DNA of 33,495 bases from Rhizobiaceae bacterium (GCA_013214695.1 JABSRX010000018.1:1-33495); one strand, 5' to 3'. Positions 22,529-32,071 are shown, counted from the stretch's first letter. Program-made: numbers and translations. The notes: generated by a model from the sequence alone, not told the origin.

Positions 22529-22807
22529 ATGGGGTGGGGCACAGGCATAGCGATTTATTTCATCATCTGGTGGCTGGTTTTGTTTGTCTCGCTGCCGTTT
22601 CGCATGAAGCCGCAGTTTGAGGAAGGTGATGTGGTAGAAGGAACGGAAGCTGCCGCACCTGCCGATCCGCAGCTGATGAAACGGATGATCTGGAACACCA
22701 TACTCAGCGGTGTTGTGTTCTTCATCTACTGGTTCGTCGTCTATTATCTCGGCATCGGCGTTCACACCTTCCCGGAGATCATTCCGATCCGTACTTACGA
22801 GGGCTGA
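22529..22807 (+). CDS. DUF1467 family membrane protein
   Basis: WGTGIAIYFIIWWLVLFVSLPFRMKPQ...MKRMIWNTILSGVVFFIYWFVVYYLGI; characteristic alphaproteobacterial family next to mce. Confidence 0.85.
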   Translation: MGWGTGIAIYFIIWWLVLFVSLPFRMKPQFEEGDVVEGTEAAAPADPQLMKRMIWNTILSGVVFFIYWFVVYYLGIGVHTFPEIIPIRTYEG

Positions 22808-22859
22808 ACGCAATTTTTTAACGGCTCTGTGCTGTCATCAGCGAACTGGAGGAATTGCC

Positions 22860-23510
22860 ATGTTCGCTTTTGAATTGCTGTTGTCGCCTGCCGGACGCAT
22901 GAAACGGCTGAATTATGTGCTGCTGAGCGGCTTCATCGGCGCGATGAATTTCGGCTTGCTGGCGCTCGTTGGCCTGCAAAGCGGTGCATCGCCGTTGGAA
23001 ATTCTCGAGGGTGGCCCGCTTTTCCTGTTTCAGGCCTCACCAGTTCTGGCGGCCGTAGCGTTGTTGGGCATCTGGATCCAGGTCTGCTTTGTGTTCAAAC
23101 GCAGCCGTGATTTCAGCGGTGGAACGCTGGCGGCCTGGCTGTTTGTGGCCTTTTGGGGAGCTCCCTATCTGGCCCCTTACGTGCTGGCGCCGGGCTCAGG
23201 CTTTGGCCCCGACAGCATGCTGAAATTCGCCAGTGCCGTTCCGGCCGCAATTGTCGGACTGGTCCTGTTCTTTGCCGATTCCAAGGACGATACGCTGGTC
23301 GCCAAGGCGAGCGGCGATAATGACCAGGGCTCGGTCGGTTTCGGTGATCTGGATGAGGGCACCGATCTTGTTGCACGGGCAGCCGCTTTGCGTGCTGTGG
23401 AGACGCCACCACCGCTGCAGGCGGACATCAACAGCGCTTCGACCCAAACAGCGCCCACCGGGCGGCCTGCGCAGACAGGGTTCGGGCGCCGCAAGAGCTT
23501 TGCCAACTAG
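22860..23510 (+). CDS. DUF805-like membrane protein
   Basis: FAFELLLSPAGRMKRLNYVLLSGFIG...QVCFVFKRSRDFSGGTLAAW...; ATG 22860 preceded by GGAGGAA. The listed longer ORF start (22710) overlaps DUF1467 and is unlikely. Confidence 0.6.
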   Translation: MFAFELLLSPAGRMKRLNYVLLSGFIGAMNFGLLALVGLQSGASPLEILEGGPLFLFQASPVLAAVALLGIWIQVCFVFKRSRDFSGGTLAAWLFVAFWGAPYLAPYVLAPGSGFGPDSMLKFASAVPAAIVGLVLFFADSKDDTLVAKASGDNDQGSVGFGDLDEGTDLVARAAALRAVETPPPLQADINSASTQTAPTGRPAQTGFGRRKSFAN

Positions 23511-23557
23511 AGCCAAGACAGCTTGCGATCTGGGTTAGGCTTGGCTTAGAAACCCTC

Positions 23558-24328
23558 ATGAGCATTGTTGTGTTTGATTCTGGCATTGGTGGACTTTCGG
23601 TCCTGCGCGAAGCGCGGGTGCTGATGCCTGAACACCGCTTTGTCTATGTCGCCGATGACGCGTCGTTCCCTATCGGTGGCTGGGAAGAGGGGGCTTTGAT
23701 CAAACGGCTGATGGCTGTGTTCGAGGATTTGGTTGAACGCTACGAACCCTCGATGATCATTGTCGCCTGCAACACGGCCTCAACCATTATCCTGCCGCAT
23801 CTGCGCGAGCGATTTGATTTTCCCATTGTCGGGACCGTTCCGGCGATCAAGCCGGCAGCGGAGAAGACGGCATCCGGTCAAATCTCGGTGCTCGCCACAC
23901 CCGGCACTGTGCAGCGAGACTACACGCGGGCGCTGGTCAGCGAATTTGCCAGCCATGTGAATGTCCGCCTCGTTGGTGCGGAGAACCTCGCTGAGCTGGC
24001 CGAGGAGTTCATGCTGACCGGCATTGTCGACGATGAGGCCGTCGCCCGGGAAGTCAGCGAGTGCTTCACCGATCGCCTGGGCGCCCGTACCGATGTGGTT
24101 GTGCTGGCCTGCACCCACTATCCGTTTTTGACCAATGTTTTCCGCCGACTGGCACCGTGGCCAGTGGATTGGCTCAACCCGGCTGAATCGATTGCCCGCC
24201 ATGCGCAAAGCCTGTTGCCACCGCGCGGAGAGATTTTGGACGTTCAGGATGTGGCGGAATTTACCAAAGGCCGCCCGAGAGCCGAAATGTTGCGCCTGAT
24301 GTCCGGTTTTGGCCTGAAAGTCGTTTGA
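23558..24328 (+). CDS. murI: Glutamate racemase
   Basis: VVFDSGIGGLSVLREARVLMPEHRFVYVADDASFPIG, VACNTASTIILPHLRERFDFPIVGTVPAIKPA, VLACTHYPFL. Confidence 0.95.
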   Translation: MSIVVFDSGIGGLSVLREARVLMPEHRFVYVADDASFPIGGWEEGALIKRLMAVFEDLVERYEPSMIIVACNTASTIILPHLRERFDFPIVGTVPAIKPAAEKTASGQISVLATPGTVQRDYTRALVSEFASHVNVRLVGAENLAELAEEFMLTGIVDDEAVAREVSECFTDRLGARTDVVVLACTHYPFLTNVFRRLAPWPVDWLNPAESIARHAQSLLPPRGEILDVQDVAEFTKGRPRAEMLRLMSGFGLKVV

Positions 24329-24399
24329 CACTCAGCCCGACTTGCCCTAATTGATCCCAGCGCCGACGGGAAACCGTTGGCGCGTTTTACGTATCCCGT

Positions 24400-24432
24400 G
24401 GATCTTGATCGCAAAGCGTGCGCGCAAGATCC
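24400..24432 (+). promoter_or_regulatory. Inverted repeat / possible leader hairpin upstream of rpsD
   Basis: GGATCTTG-atcgcaaagcgtgcgcg-CAAGATCC, perfect 8-bp stem in the 192-bp murI-rpsD gap. Confidence 0.4.
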
Positions 24433-24520
24433 TGTCATCCGGTTCAAAGTGCCGGGAGAGGAGGGTGCGTTTTCTCTTGCCTGCGGATGGTCTGCGGGCA
24501 GTTCTATGTGAGGAAATGCT

Positions 24521-25138
24521 ATGAGCAAGCGCCAATCAGCAAAATACAAAATTGATCGCCGCATGGGCGAAAACATCTGGGGCCGTCCGAAGTCTCCAGT
24601 CAACCGTCGTGAATATGGCCCAGGCCAGCACGGTCAGGGCCGCAAGGGCAAACTGTCCGACTTTGGTGTGCAGCTGCGCGCCAAGCAGAAGCTGAAAGGC
24701 TACTACGGCAACATCTCGGAAAAACAGTTCCGCAAGATCTACGACCAGGCTTCGTCCATGAAGGGCGATACGTCCGAAAACCTGATCGGCCTGCTGGAGC
24801 GCCGTCTTGACGCCATCGTTTACCGCGCCAAGTTCGTGCCAACCGTTTTTGCGGCTCGTCAGTTCATCAACCACGGCCACGTCAAGGTCAACGGCGTGCG
24901 CGTCAACATCCCGTCCTACCGCTGTAAGCCAGGCGACGTGATCGAGATCCGCGAAAAGTCCAAGCAGCTGGCCATCGTTCTGGAAGCTGTTCAACTGGCC
25001 GAGCGCGATGTTCCTGAATACATCACTGCCGACCACAGCAAAATGACAGCGACTTTCGTTTCCGTACCGGCCTTTGGCGATGTGCCATATCCGGTCGTGA
25101 TGGAACCGAACCTGACGGTGGAATTCTATTCCCGCTAA
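24521..25138 (+). CDS. rpsD: 30S ribosomal protein S4
   Basis: [55 protein letters not shown]...[41 protein letters not shown]; 205 aa. Confidence 0.98.
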   Translation: MSKRQSAKYKIDRRMGENIWGRPKSPVNRREYGPGQHGQGRKGKLSDFGVQLRAKQKLKGYYGNISEKQFRKIYDQASSMKGDTSENLIGLLERRLDAIVYRAKFVPTVFAARQFINHGHVKVNGVRVNIPSYRCKPGDVIEIREKSKQLAIVLEAVQLAERDVPEYITADHSKMTATFVSVPAFGDVPYPVVMEPNLTVEFYSR

Positions 25139-25161
25139 GGCTCTGTCCCTTTACGTTTTTC

Positions 25162-25192
25162 AAAAAGGCTGCTCGAATGGGCGGCCTTTTTT
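25162..25192 (+). terminator. Rho-independent terminator of rpsD
   Basis: AAAAAGGC-tgctcgaatgggcg-GCCTTTTTT immediately after rpsD. Confidence 0.8.
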
Positions 25193-25206
25193 ATTGGAGC
25201 TGACCG

Positions 25207-26064
25207 ATGTCATTGGCTGAAGCACATGAAGAACCCAGGGTTGACGATTGCCACGCGATGTTTCGCGCTGCGCCGTCGGGCTTGGAATTCAACAAGCTGC
25301 GCAAGCGTCTGATACGCCATACACGTGAAGCGCTGGAAGCCTATGGCATGGTAACGCCCAAGGCGGACGGGTCGCGCCCCAAATGGCTGATTGGCCTGTC
25401 GGGAGGCAAGGACAGCTATGGCCTGATGGCGCTGCTGCTGGATTTGAAATGGCGCGGTCTGCTGGATGTCGACCTGTTGGCCTGTAACCTGGATCAGGGG
25501 CAGCCGAATTTTCCAAAGCACATCCTGCCGGAATGGCTAGACAGGCATGGCATCGACCACCGCATCGAATACCGTGACACCTATTCCATCGTTACGGAAA
25601 AGGTGCCTGAAGGGGCGACCTATTGCGCCCTGTGCTCGCGCTTGCGGCGGGGCAATCTCTACCGCATTGCCCGCGAAGAGGGGTGTGATGCCCTGGTGCT
25701 GGGGCACCATCGCGAAGATATTCTGGAGACCTTCTTCATGAATCTCTTCCACGGCGGCAAGCTTGCCGCCATGCCGCCGAAACTGCTCAACGACGAAAAA
25801 GACCTGCTGGTTTTGCGGCCATTGGCCTTCTGCGCCGAAGATGATCTGGAAAAATTCGCAACCGCCATGCAGTTTCCGATCATTCCTTGCGACCTTTGCG
25901 GTTCCCAGGACGGATTGCAGCGCAATGCGATGAAGAAAATGATCGCCGACATCGAAACCCGCATGCCGGGGCGCAAGGATACGATGATCCGGGCGCTGGG
26001 CAACGCCAATCCAAGCCATCTGCTGGATGCGCAGATCTTCGACTTTAAGGCGCTGCGGCCATGA
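25207..26064 (+). CDS. ttcA: tRNA 2-thiocytidine(32) synthetase TtcA
   Basis: PP-loop [83 protein letters not shown]. Confidence 0.95.
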   Translation: MSLAEAHEEPRVDDCHAMFRAAPSGLEFNKLRKRLIRHTREALEAYGMVTPKADGSRPKWLIGLSGGKDSYGLMALLLDLKWRGLLDVDLLACNLDQGQPNFPKHILPEWLDRHGIDHRIEYRDTYSIVTEKVPEGATYCALCSRLRRGNLYRIAREEGCDALVLGHHREDILETFFMNLFHGGKLAAMPPKLLNDEKDLLVLRPLAFCAEDDLEKFATAMQFPIIPCDLCGSQDGLQRNAMKKMIADIETRMPGRKDTMIRALGNANPSHLLDAQIFDFKALRP

Positions 26065-26390
26065 ACCAGGCGGTCCGGCAAAACGATGGACATGCACCGG
26101 TTTGCGACGTTGATTTCTACAGTGACCAGACGATCGCTGATCCAGTCTCTGCCTATCATCGAATGCTCGGCGAAGATGTCGAGGTCAACGGCGTCAAAAT
26201 AGCAACCGGCACGCGGGTGCTGATGGTGTTGGGGGCCGCCAATCGCGATGCGGCACGGTTGGAAATGACCTGTCTGTTTGAAAGCCTGGCCAAGCGGGTC
26301 AAACGCTTTGAACTGGCGGGCCCGATCGTCCCGGCTATCAATGCCAGCATTTATTCGATGGCCCGCGTGCCGCTGAGAGCTTTGAGTTAA
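26061..26390 (+). pseudogene. Cytochrome P450 remnant with two large in-frame internal deletions
   Basis: CDVDFYSDQTIADPVSAYHRM (P450 N-terminus) joined to GEDVEVNGVKIATGTRVLMVLGAANRD (post-ExxR beta region) joined to AARLEMTCLFESLAKRVKRFELAGPI (C-terminus). It lacks the heme-Cys loop, I-helix and ExxR. Overlaps the ttcA stop (ATGA). Confidence 0.75.
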
Positions 26391-26607
26391 AGAGCAACAA
26401 TATGTTTGCCTAGGCCATTCCCCTAAGTGGATGGAAGCGCTTGGTTTGTGCCGAAGATTGCTGCCGACTTAACGTTGTCAGTGCTCTAACTCATTGCAAG
26501 AATATTAGAAAAAATCCATTATTTTCAATTTATTAAAGGTGGTTGACTGCTGCCGAACCTTCCGCAACTATTCCGTCGCCGCTATCTTTTTACGGAGACT
26601 TGGAATT

Positions 26608-26862
26608 ATGCGAACCTTTATGATGGTACTGGTTTCTTTGTTCCTCGGCACTGCGGCAGTAGCGCAGGGAGGAGCGAACTTTGCTGATCCTGGTATCAGC
26701 ATCAATGACCTTGGAGGCGGCGTCGTCATCTTTACTGCTTCGGGCAATGGACGAAATACGCCAAACGATCCTAGCCTCAAGTGGCCTGACGGCAAGCCCC
26801 CCAAAGACCCCGTTCCGCCCAAAAAGCGTGACAAGCGCAAACGTGGAAAAGGTGCCGGTTAG
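26608..26862 (+). CDS. Small exported protein with Lys/Arg/Pro-rich C-terminus
   Basis: MRTFMMVLVSLFLGTAAVAQ signal peptide; tail KPPKDPVPPKKRDKRKRGKGAG; ATG 26608 preceded by acGGAGActtgg. Confidence 0.55.
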   Translation: MRTFMMVLVSLFLGTAAVAQGGANFADPGISINDLGGGVVIFTASGNGRNTPNDPSLKWPDGKPPKDPVPPKKRDKRKRGKGAG

Positions 26863-26876
26863 GGCAAATGACCCGG

Positions 26877-26916
26877 TGATACGAGTGGCACTGCGAAAGT
26901 GGTGCCCTCGTTATCA
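26877..26916. other. Long imperfect stem-loop in the convergent intergenic region
   Basis: TGATACGAGTGGCAC-tgcgaaagtg-GTGCCCTCGTTATCA, about 14 bp paired with small bulges. Confidence 0.6.
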
Positions 26917-26984
26917 GCGCGGTCCCGCTGCTCTCGCTGCCCCTGACGTGTCGTGTCGGCAACGGGTTGGGTGTTGGTTGTCGA

Positions 26985-27005
26985 TTTAAACGCCTATCAG
27001 GCGTT
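26985..27005 (-). terminator. Terminator-like hairpin containing the DUF2461 stop codon in its loop
   Basis: Reverse complement AACGCC-TGATA-GGCGTT-TAAA; the TGA in the loop is the stop of CDS 26997..27701. Confidence 0.4.
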
Positions 27006-27701
27006 GCCCTTTTCCTCGCGCAGGGGATCAACGGCACGCCATATGAACTGCATGAAGGGCAGGGCCTGTTGGCCGAAACTTTCGATCTCGTCCAGCAGCG
27101 CCGCAGAGTGAATGAGTTTTTCGTCCAGCTTCTTCTGCACGATGAAGCTCTTGTGTTTCAGCCAAAACAGCATTTCCGCATCTTCAATATGTTTGAAGCC
27201 TAGCGGCGTGCGGCTGACCATGTCGTCTTCACCGATGCCGATGCCCGCCTTGTCCAGATCAGCGGCCAGTTTCGAGAACTCATCGTAGCGTTCGACCATT
27301 TGCTCCCGCATCGCCTTCAGGATCGGACCGGGCGGAAACCACAGGCCGGAGGCGAGAAAGCAATTGCCCGGCTCAAAATGCATATAGAGCCCGCTGATGT
27401 CTTTCTTGGTGCCGGTGCGGGTGAGAACGCCGCTCACCCGTGTGTTGTAGGGGCTCTTGTCCTTGGAAAAACGGATATCCCGGTTGATGCGAAACAGGGA
27501 GGTCTTGCGTTCTCCGCGCAGTGGAATGCCCGCCTTTTCCATGCGCTCATTGGCGCTTTCCAGCAGGGCGACAAACGGATTGAACAGCTCGCTGTCATAG
27601 ATCGCGCGATTTTCCTGAAACCACTCACGGCTTTGGTGAAAGCCCAGAGCCTTCAGGAACGGCAGAGCCTGTTTGCCAAATCCTATAAATCCGTCGCTCA
27701 T
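26997..27701 (-). CDS. DUF2461 family protein (TIGR02453-like)
   Basis: FLKALGFHQSREWFQENRAIYDSELFNPFVALLESANERM...LFRINRDIRFSKDKSPYNTRVSGVL...GLYMHFEPGNCFLASGLWFPPGPIL. Confidence 0.9.
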   Translation of the reverse strand: MSDGFIGFGKQALPFLKALGFHQSREWFQENRAIYDSELFNPFVALLESANERMEKAGIPLRGERKTSLFRINRDIRFSKDKSPYNTRVSGVLTRTGTKKDISGLYMHFEPGNCFLASGLWFPPGPILKAMREQMVERYDEFSKLAADLDKAGIGIGEDDMVSRTPLGFKHIEDAEMLFWLKHKSFIVQKKLDEKLIHSAALLDEIESFGQQALPFMQFIWRAVDPLREEKGNA

Positions 27702-27715
27702 TGTCTGCTCCTACG

Positions 27716-27743
27716 AAAAAGGGCGCGATCATCTCGCGCCCTT
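27716..27743 (-). terminator. Rho-independent terminator of the pur-bolA-grxD unit
   Basis: Reverse complement AAGGGCGCGA-gatga-TCGCGCCCTTTTT, located 3' of grxD. Confidence 0.8.
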
Positions 27744-27777
27744 CAGATTAGTCAGATTTTGATTGGCTTGGAAGCGG

Positions 27778-28122
27778 TCAGGCTGTTGCCTTACCGGCCA
27801 TGGCGATGCCTTTTTCTTCCAGCAGCGTTTTCAATTCGCCCGACTGGAACATTTCGCGGGTGATATCGCATCCGCCGATGAACTCGCCTTTGACATAAAT
27901 CTGCGGAACGGTTGGCCAATTGGTGTAGTCCTTGACGCCCTGGCGCAGGTCGTCGTCAGCCAGTACGTTGACGCCTTTCCACTCAACGCCCAGGTAATCC
28001 ATGATCTGGGCCACCTGTCCGGAAAAACCGCACTGCGGGAAGGCTGGTGTGCCCTTCATGAAAACAAGCACATCGTTTGTCTTCACTTCGTTGTCGATAA
28101 AATCGTTCATGCTCATATTCAT
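27778..28122 (-). CDS. grxD: Monothiol glutaredoxin, Grx4 family
   Basis: VLVFMKGTPAFPQCGFSGQVAQIMDYLGVEWKGVNVLADDDLRQGVKDYTNWPTVPQIYVKGEFIGGCDI; CGFS active site. Confidence 0.96.
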   Translation of the reverse strand: MNMSMNDFIDNEVKTNDVLVFMKGTPAFPQCGFSGQVAQIMDYLGVEWKGVNVLADDDLRQGVKDYTNWPTVPQIYVKGEFIGGCDITREMFQSGELKTLLEEKGIAMAGKATA

Positions 28123-28228
28123 GCATCCTTGCTCAGGTCGGGTTCAAGGTCCGACGGGTTGACTGCTATTTAGGCCTGATTGCGGGAAATTTCCAGTATT
28201 GTTGGTGTCGGCTTGATGCCTCACCCAC

Positions 28229-28465
28229 TCAATGGCGATCAATTTTCTTGTTGGTCTGATCCTTTTCCCGCTTCTTGAGGACCGGAAAGCCCGGTGTCAT
28301 GGGCGTTTCCCCCTGCATGACGACATCGTAATCCTGTTCCGGTTTCCAGCGGTAACCGTTGGGATTGCGTTTTTGGGCGATCTTGCCGCGCACCACGTAG
28401 ATGCACATGGCGACAACGAGGAGGCCAATAAGCATCAGGGATGTGTAGAAGATTTCGTCAGACAT
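28229..28465 (-). CDS. Hypothetical single-TM protein
   Basis: MSDEIFYTSLMLIGLLVVAMCIYVVRGKIAQKRNPNGYRWKPEQDYDVVMQGETPMTPGFPVLKKREKDQ; located between bolA and grxD. Confidence 0.6.
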   Translation of the reverse strand: MSDEIFYTSLMLIGLLVVAMCIYVVRGKIAQKRNPNGYRWKPEQDYDVVMQGETPMTPGFPVLKKREKDQTNKKIDRH

Positions 28466-28486
28466 GGCCCTTGAAGGGGTAGGGGG

Positions 28487-28726
28487 TTAAGCGGGGTCTG
28501 GCGCGCTGGTTTGCAGGGCCAGGGCGTGCAATTCACCACCCATCTTACCTTTCAGGGCAGAATAGACAATCTGGTGCTGTTGAACGCGCGATTTGCCGAT
28601 GAACTGCTCAGACACGACCTCGGCGGCGTAGTGGTCGCCATCGCCGGCCAGATCCCGAATGGTCACCTGCGCATCAGGCAGCGCCTCTTTGATCATCATT
28701 TCCAGATCGGCTGCATCCATTGCCAT
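28487..28726 (-). CDS. BolA family protein
   Basis: MAMDAADLEMMIKEALPDAQVTIRDLAGDGDHYAAEVVSEQFIGKSRVQQHQIVYSALKGKMGGELHALALQT. Confidence 0.93.
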   Translation of the reverse strand: MAMDAADLEMMIKEALPDAQVTIRDLAGDGDHYAAEVVSEQFIGKSRVQQHQIVYSALKGKMGGELHALALQTSAPDPA

Positions 28727-28732
28727 GTTCGT

Positions 28733-30961
28733 TTACTCCGCTGCTTCTGCCAGCGCGGTTTGACCCATGAAATCGGGGAACCACGACTCGTGAACAGTTT
28801 TCACTTCTTCTACAGATATGTCTATCAGATCGTTGATAATCAAGTTGTTCCCGCCAACTGTGCCAATTCGCGCAAAGGAAACGCCGGCGCCTTCGCAATT
28901 GGCGGCAAACATGTCGGCCCATTCCTCTTTGACGGTCATCACATAGCGCGCCTGGTCCTCCCCAAACAGGGCGGCGTGGGGATAGGTGATGTCAATGGTG
29001 CAGTCCATGCCTGTGCCAGATGCCATGCACATTTCAGCCAGCGCCACGGCCAGACCGCCGTCGGAGATGTCGTGGCAGGAAGAGGCGTAGTCGGAGCGGA
29101 TGGCAGCCAGAACGAACTCGCCGCGCGCCTTCTCCATCAACAGGTCGACGACCGGGGCAGGGCCGGTTTCTTCGCCGAGAATTTCGCGTTGGTAGATGGA
29201 ACGGGCCAAATGGGTGCCTTCAGTGCCGATCAGGAAGACCGCATCGCCGGTTTCAGCCGATCCGATCCGCGTCATGCGCTCCTGTTCTTCGATCAGGCCG
29301 ACGCCACCGATCGTTGGGGTCGGCAAGATCGCTTCACCATTGGTCTCATTGTAGAGCGACACATTGCCAGAAACGATGGGCATGGAGAGCGCTGAACATG
29401 CCTCGCCAATGCCGCGAATGGCGGCCACCAACTGTCCCATGATTTCCGGCTTTTCCGGATTGCCGAAATTGAGGTTGTCCGTTGCGGCCAGTGGTTCTGC
29501 GCCCGTGGCGATCAGATTGCGGTAGCACTCGGCCACTGCCTGTTTGCCGCCTTCAAACGGGTCGGCTTCGACATAGCGTGGTGTCACATCAGAGGAAAAG
29601 GCGAGGGCCTTGCTGGGATGGCCTTCGACGCGCACCACACCGGCATCGCCGCCGGGCAATTGCAGCGAATTGCCCTGAATGAGCGTGTCATACTGCTCCC
29701 AGACCCAGCGGCGCGAGCTGAGGTCCGGCGAGCCGATCAATTTCAGCAGGGCTATGTTGTAGTCATGGGGCGGGGCGAAAAGGTGCGGCTCCTGCGGCGA
29801 ATGGGTGCCGGGCTCAACCCAAGGACGGTCATATTCAGGTGCCTCATCTCCCAGCTCCTTGATGGGCAGGTTGGCCACTTCCTCGCCCTGATGATGAATG
29901 GAAAACCGCAGATCATCCGTGGTTTCACCGACAATTGCGAAGTCGAGATCCCATTTGTTGAAGATCTGCTTAGCTTCGTCTTCCTTTTCCGGACGCAGCA
30001 CCATCAGCATGCGTTCCTGGCTTTCCGACAGCATCATTTCATAGGCTGTCATGTTTTCTTCGCGCACCGGCACGTCGTCGAGGTTGAGTCGAATGCCGAG
30101 GTCGCCCTTGGCGCCCATTTCAACGGCAGAACAGGTGAGACCGGCGGCGCCCATGTCCTGGATGGCAATGACCGCGCCGCTGGCCATCAATTCCAGACAG
30201 GCTTCCAGCAAGCATTTTTCGGTGAACGGGTCGCCGACCTGGACAGTTGGGCGCTTCTCGTCGATGGAATCATCAAATTCGGCCGACGCCATGGTCGCAC
30301 CGCCGACGCCGTCGCGACCGGTCTTGGCACCGAGATAGACGACGGGCAATCCAACGCCTTCGGCCTTGGAAATGTAGATGGCATCGCGTTTTGCCAGTCC
30401 GGCAGCGAAAGCGTTGACCAGAATGTTGCCGTTGTAGCGCGGATGAAAATTCACTTCGCCACCGACGGTTGGCACCCCAAAGGAATTGCCGTAGCCGCCA
30501 ACGCCCGACACAACGCCCGACACCAGGTGGCGGGTCTTTGGATGATCCGGTTCGCCGAAGCGCAAAGCATTCATGGCAGCGATCGGTCGCGCGCCCATGG
30601 TAAAGACGTCGCGCAAAATGCCGCCGACACCGGTGGCAGCGCCCTGATAGGGCTCGATAAACGACGGGTGGTTGTGGCTTTCCATCTTGAACACGACGAC
30701 GTCGTCATCGCCGATATCGACGACGCCGGCATTTTCACCTGGACCATAGACAACGCGCGGTCCGTCGGTTGGCAAAGTCTTCAGCCATTTCTTGGAGGAT
30801 TTGTAGGAACAGTGTTCGTTCCACATGGCCGACCAGATGCCCAGTTCAGTGAAAGTTGGTTCGCGTCCGGTCAGTTCGAGAATATGGGCATATTCTTCTT
30901 CATTGATTCCGTGGCTGGAGATCAGATCTGGCGTGATTGGCACGGTGTTGTTGACGGTCAT
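28733..30961 (-). CDS. purL: Phosphoribosylformylglycinamidine synthase subunit PurL
   Basis: SMLS-like Pur[76 protein letters not shown]. Start [12 protein letters not shown] at 30961; the listed N-terminal extension to 31123 overlaps the next gene. Confidence 0.97.
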   Translation of the reverse strand: MTVNNTVPITPDLISSHGINEEEYAHILELTGREPTFTELGIWSAMWNEHCSYKSSKKWLKTLPTDGPRVVYGPGENAGVVDIGDDDVVVFKMESHNHPSFIEPYQGAATGVGGILRDVFTMGARPIAAMNALRFGEPDHPKTRHLVSGVVSGVGGYGNSFGVPTVGGEVNFHPRYNGNILVNAFAAGLAKRDAIYISKAEGVGLPVVYLGAKTGRDGVGGATMASAEFDDSIDEKRPTVQVGDPFTEKCLLEACLELMASGAVIAIQDMGAAGLTCSAVEMGAKGDLGIRLNLDDVPVREENMTAYEMMLSESQERMLMVLRPEKEDEAKQIFNKWDLDFAIVGETTDDLRFSIHHQGEEVANLPIKELGDEAPEYDRPWVEPGTHSPQEPHLFAPPHDYNIALLKLIGSPDLSSRRWVWEQYDTLIQGNSLQLPGGDAGVVRVEGHPSKALAFSSDVTPRYVEADPFEGGKQAVAECYRNLIATGAEPLAATDNLNFGNPEKPEIMGQLVAAIRGIGEACSALSMPIVSGNVSLYNETNGEAILPTPTIGGVGLIEEQERMTRIGSAETGDAVFLIGTEGTHLARSIYQREILGEETGPAPVVDLLMEKARGEFVLAAIRSDYASSCHDISDGGLAVALAEMCMASGTGMDCTIDITYPHAALFGEDQARYVMTVKEEWADMFAANCEGAGVSFARIGTVGGNNLIINDLIDISVEEVKTVHESWFPDFMGQTALAEAAE

Positions 30962-30977
30962 GGTCAGCGGCCTGTTT

Positions 30978-31388
30978 TCAGCAAGTGGTGGATCCGCGCG
31001 CCCAGGCACGCAGTGAAGCATCGAGTCGTGGACCGTCCGGCGTCGCCAGCAACGGTCCAAAAGTAGTGAAGTTGGTGCGTCCCTGGCTGGTTTCAGCCTG
31101 AGCGACCAGTTTGGGCAATCCACCGGGATTGTCCTTTGGCACGATTAGAATACGCGGTTTGCCCGTATGGGAATTGACCTCGGGTGCCATTGTGAAGCCC
31201 TTCAGCGCCGGGTCGACGCGGCCGCCGCCGCCGCCGCTGGCAAACCAGCAGGTCTGCACCTGTCTTGCGACATTGACCATGGTCGCCTTTGGACCGGGTC
31301 CAGGTTTGCTGGTCTGCGTGCAGGCAGTGGCAAGCAGAGTAAGGGCAGGGAGGCCGAAGATCAACAGGGTCGGTTGGCGTTGCAGCAT
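30978..31388 (-). CDS. Putative lipoprotein of unknown function
   Basis: Signal peptide with lipobox LTLLATAC; start overlaps the purQ stop; lies between purQ and purL. Confidence 0.6.
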   Translation of the reverse strand: MLQRQPTLLIFGLPALTLLATACTQTSKPGPGPKATMVNVARQVQTCWFASGGGGGRVDPALKGFTMAPEVNSHTGKPRILIVPKDNPGGLPKLVAQAETSQGRTNFTTFGPLLATPDGPRLDASLRAWARGSTTC

Positions 31389-32071
31389 CAGGCCGTTTCG
31401 GTCTCAAGCAGGTTCAGGGCGCCCTGAAACAGGCGCCGCCCGTCAATGCCACCATGGGCCGGTTCGATCAGATTTTCCGGATGCGGCATCATGCCAAGCA
31501 CGTTGCCCGCTTCGTTGAAGATGCCGGCAATGTCGTTGATCGAACCATTGGGATTGGTGCCTTCCGCATAGCGGAACGCCACCTGACCGTTGTTTTCGAT
31601 CTGCGTCAGCGTTTCGGTGTCGGCAAAATAGTTGCCGTCGTGGTGGGCGACAGGGCAGCGGATGACCTCGTCCAGGCCATAGCCTTCGGTGAACGGGTTC
31701 TTGTTGTTGGCAACTGACAGCTTGACCTCTTTGCAGACAAAGGTCAGCCGGTTGTTGCGCATCAGCGCGCCGGGCAGCAGGCCAGCTTCGGTGAGTGTCT
31801 GGAATCCATTGCAGACGCCGAGAACCCGCACGCCTTTGGCTGCGGCCTCGGCAACGGCCTTCATCACCGGTGCGCGGGCGGCGATGGCGCCAGAGCGCAG
31901 GTAGTCGCCATGGGAAAATCCGCCTGGAATGATCACCAGATCGCTGTCGGGCAGCGACGTGTCGGTATGCCAGGCAAGGGAAGGGGCGTTGCCGCTGATT
32001 TTGGTAATGGCGGCAATCATGTCGCGGTCCCGGTTGGAACCGGGAAATTGCACAATCGTGGTTCTCTGCAT
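31388..32071 (-). CDS. purQ: Phosphoribosylformylglycinamidine synthase subunit PurQ
   Basis: [59 protein letters not shown] (glutaminase Cys), MMPHPE. Start MQRTTIV at 32071. Confidence 0.96.
   Translation of the reverse strand: MQRTTIVQFPGSNRDRDMIAAITKISGNAPSLAWHTDTSLPDSDLVIIPGGFSHGDYLRSGAIAARAPVMKAVAEAAAKGVRVLGVCNGFQTLTEAGLLPGALMRNNRLTFVCKEVKLSVANNKNPFTEGYGLDEVIRCPVAHHDGNYFADTETLTQIENNGQVAFRYAEGTNPNGSINDIAGIFNEAGNVLGMMPHPENLIEPAHGGIDGRRLFQGALNLLETETA

Noticed and set aside
22710-22859. N-terminal extension of the DUF805-like ORF
   Set aside because: Overlaps the DUF1467 CDS; ATG 22860 has a strong Shine-Dalgarno (GGAGGAA) and begins the natural protein.
29618-31066. 482-aa ORF on the + strand opposite purL
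   Set aside because: Shadow ORF from high-GC codon structure; it lies almost entirely antisense to clearly identified purL and shows no recognisable family.
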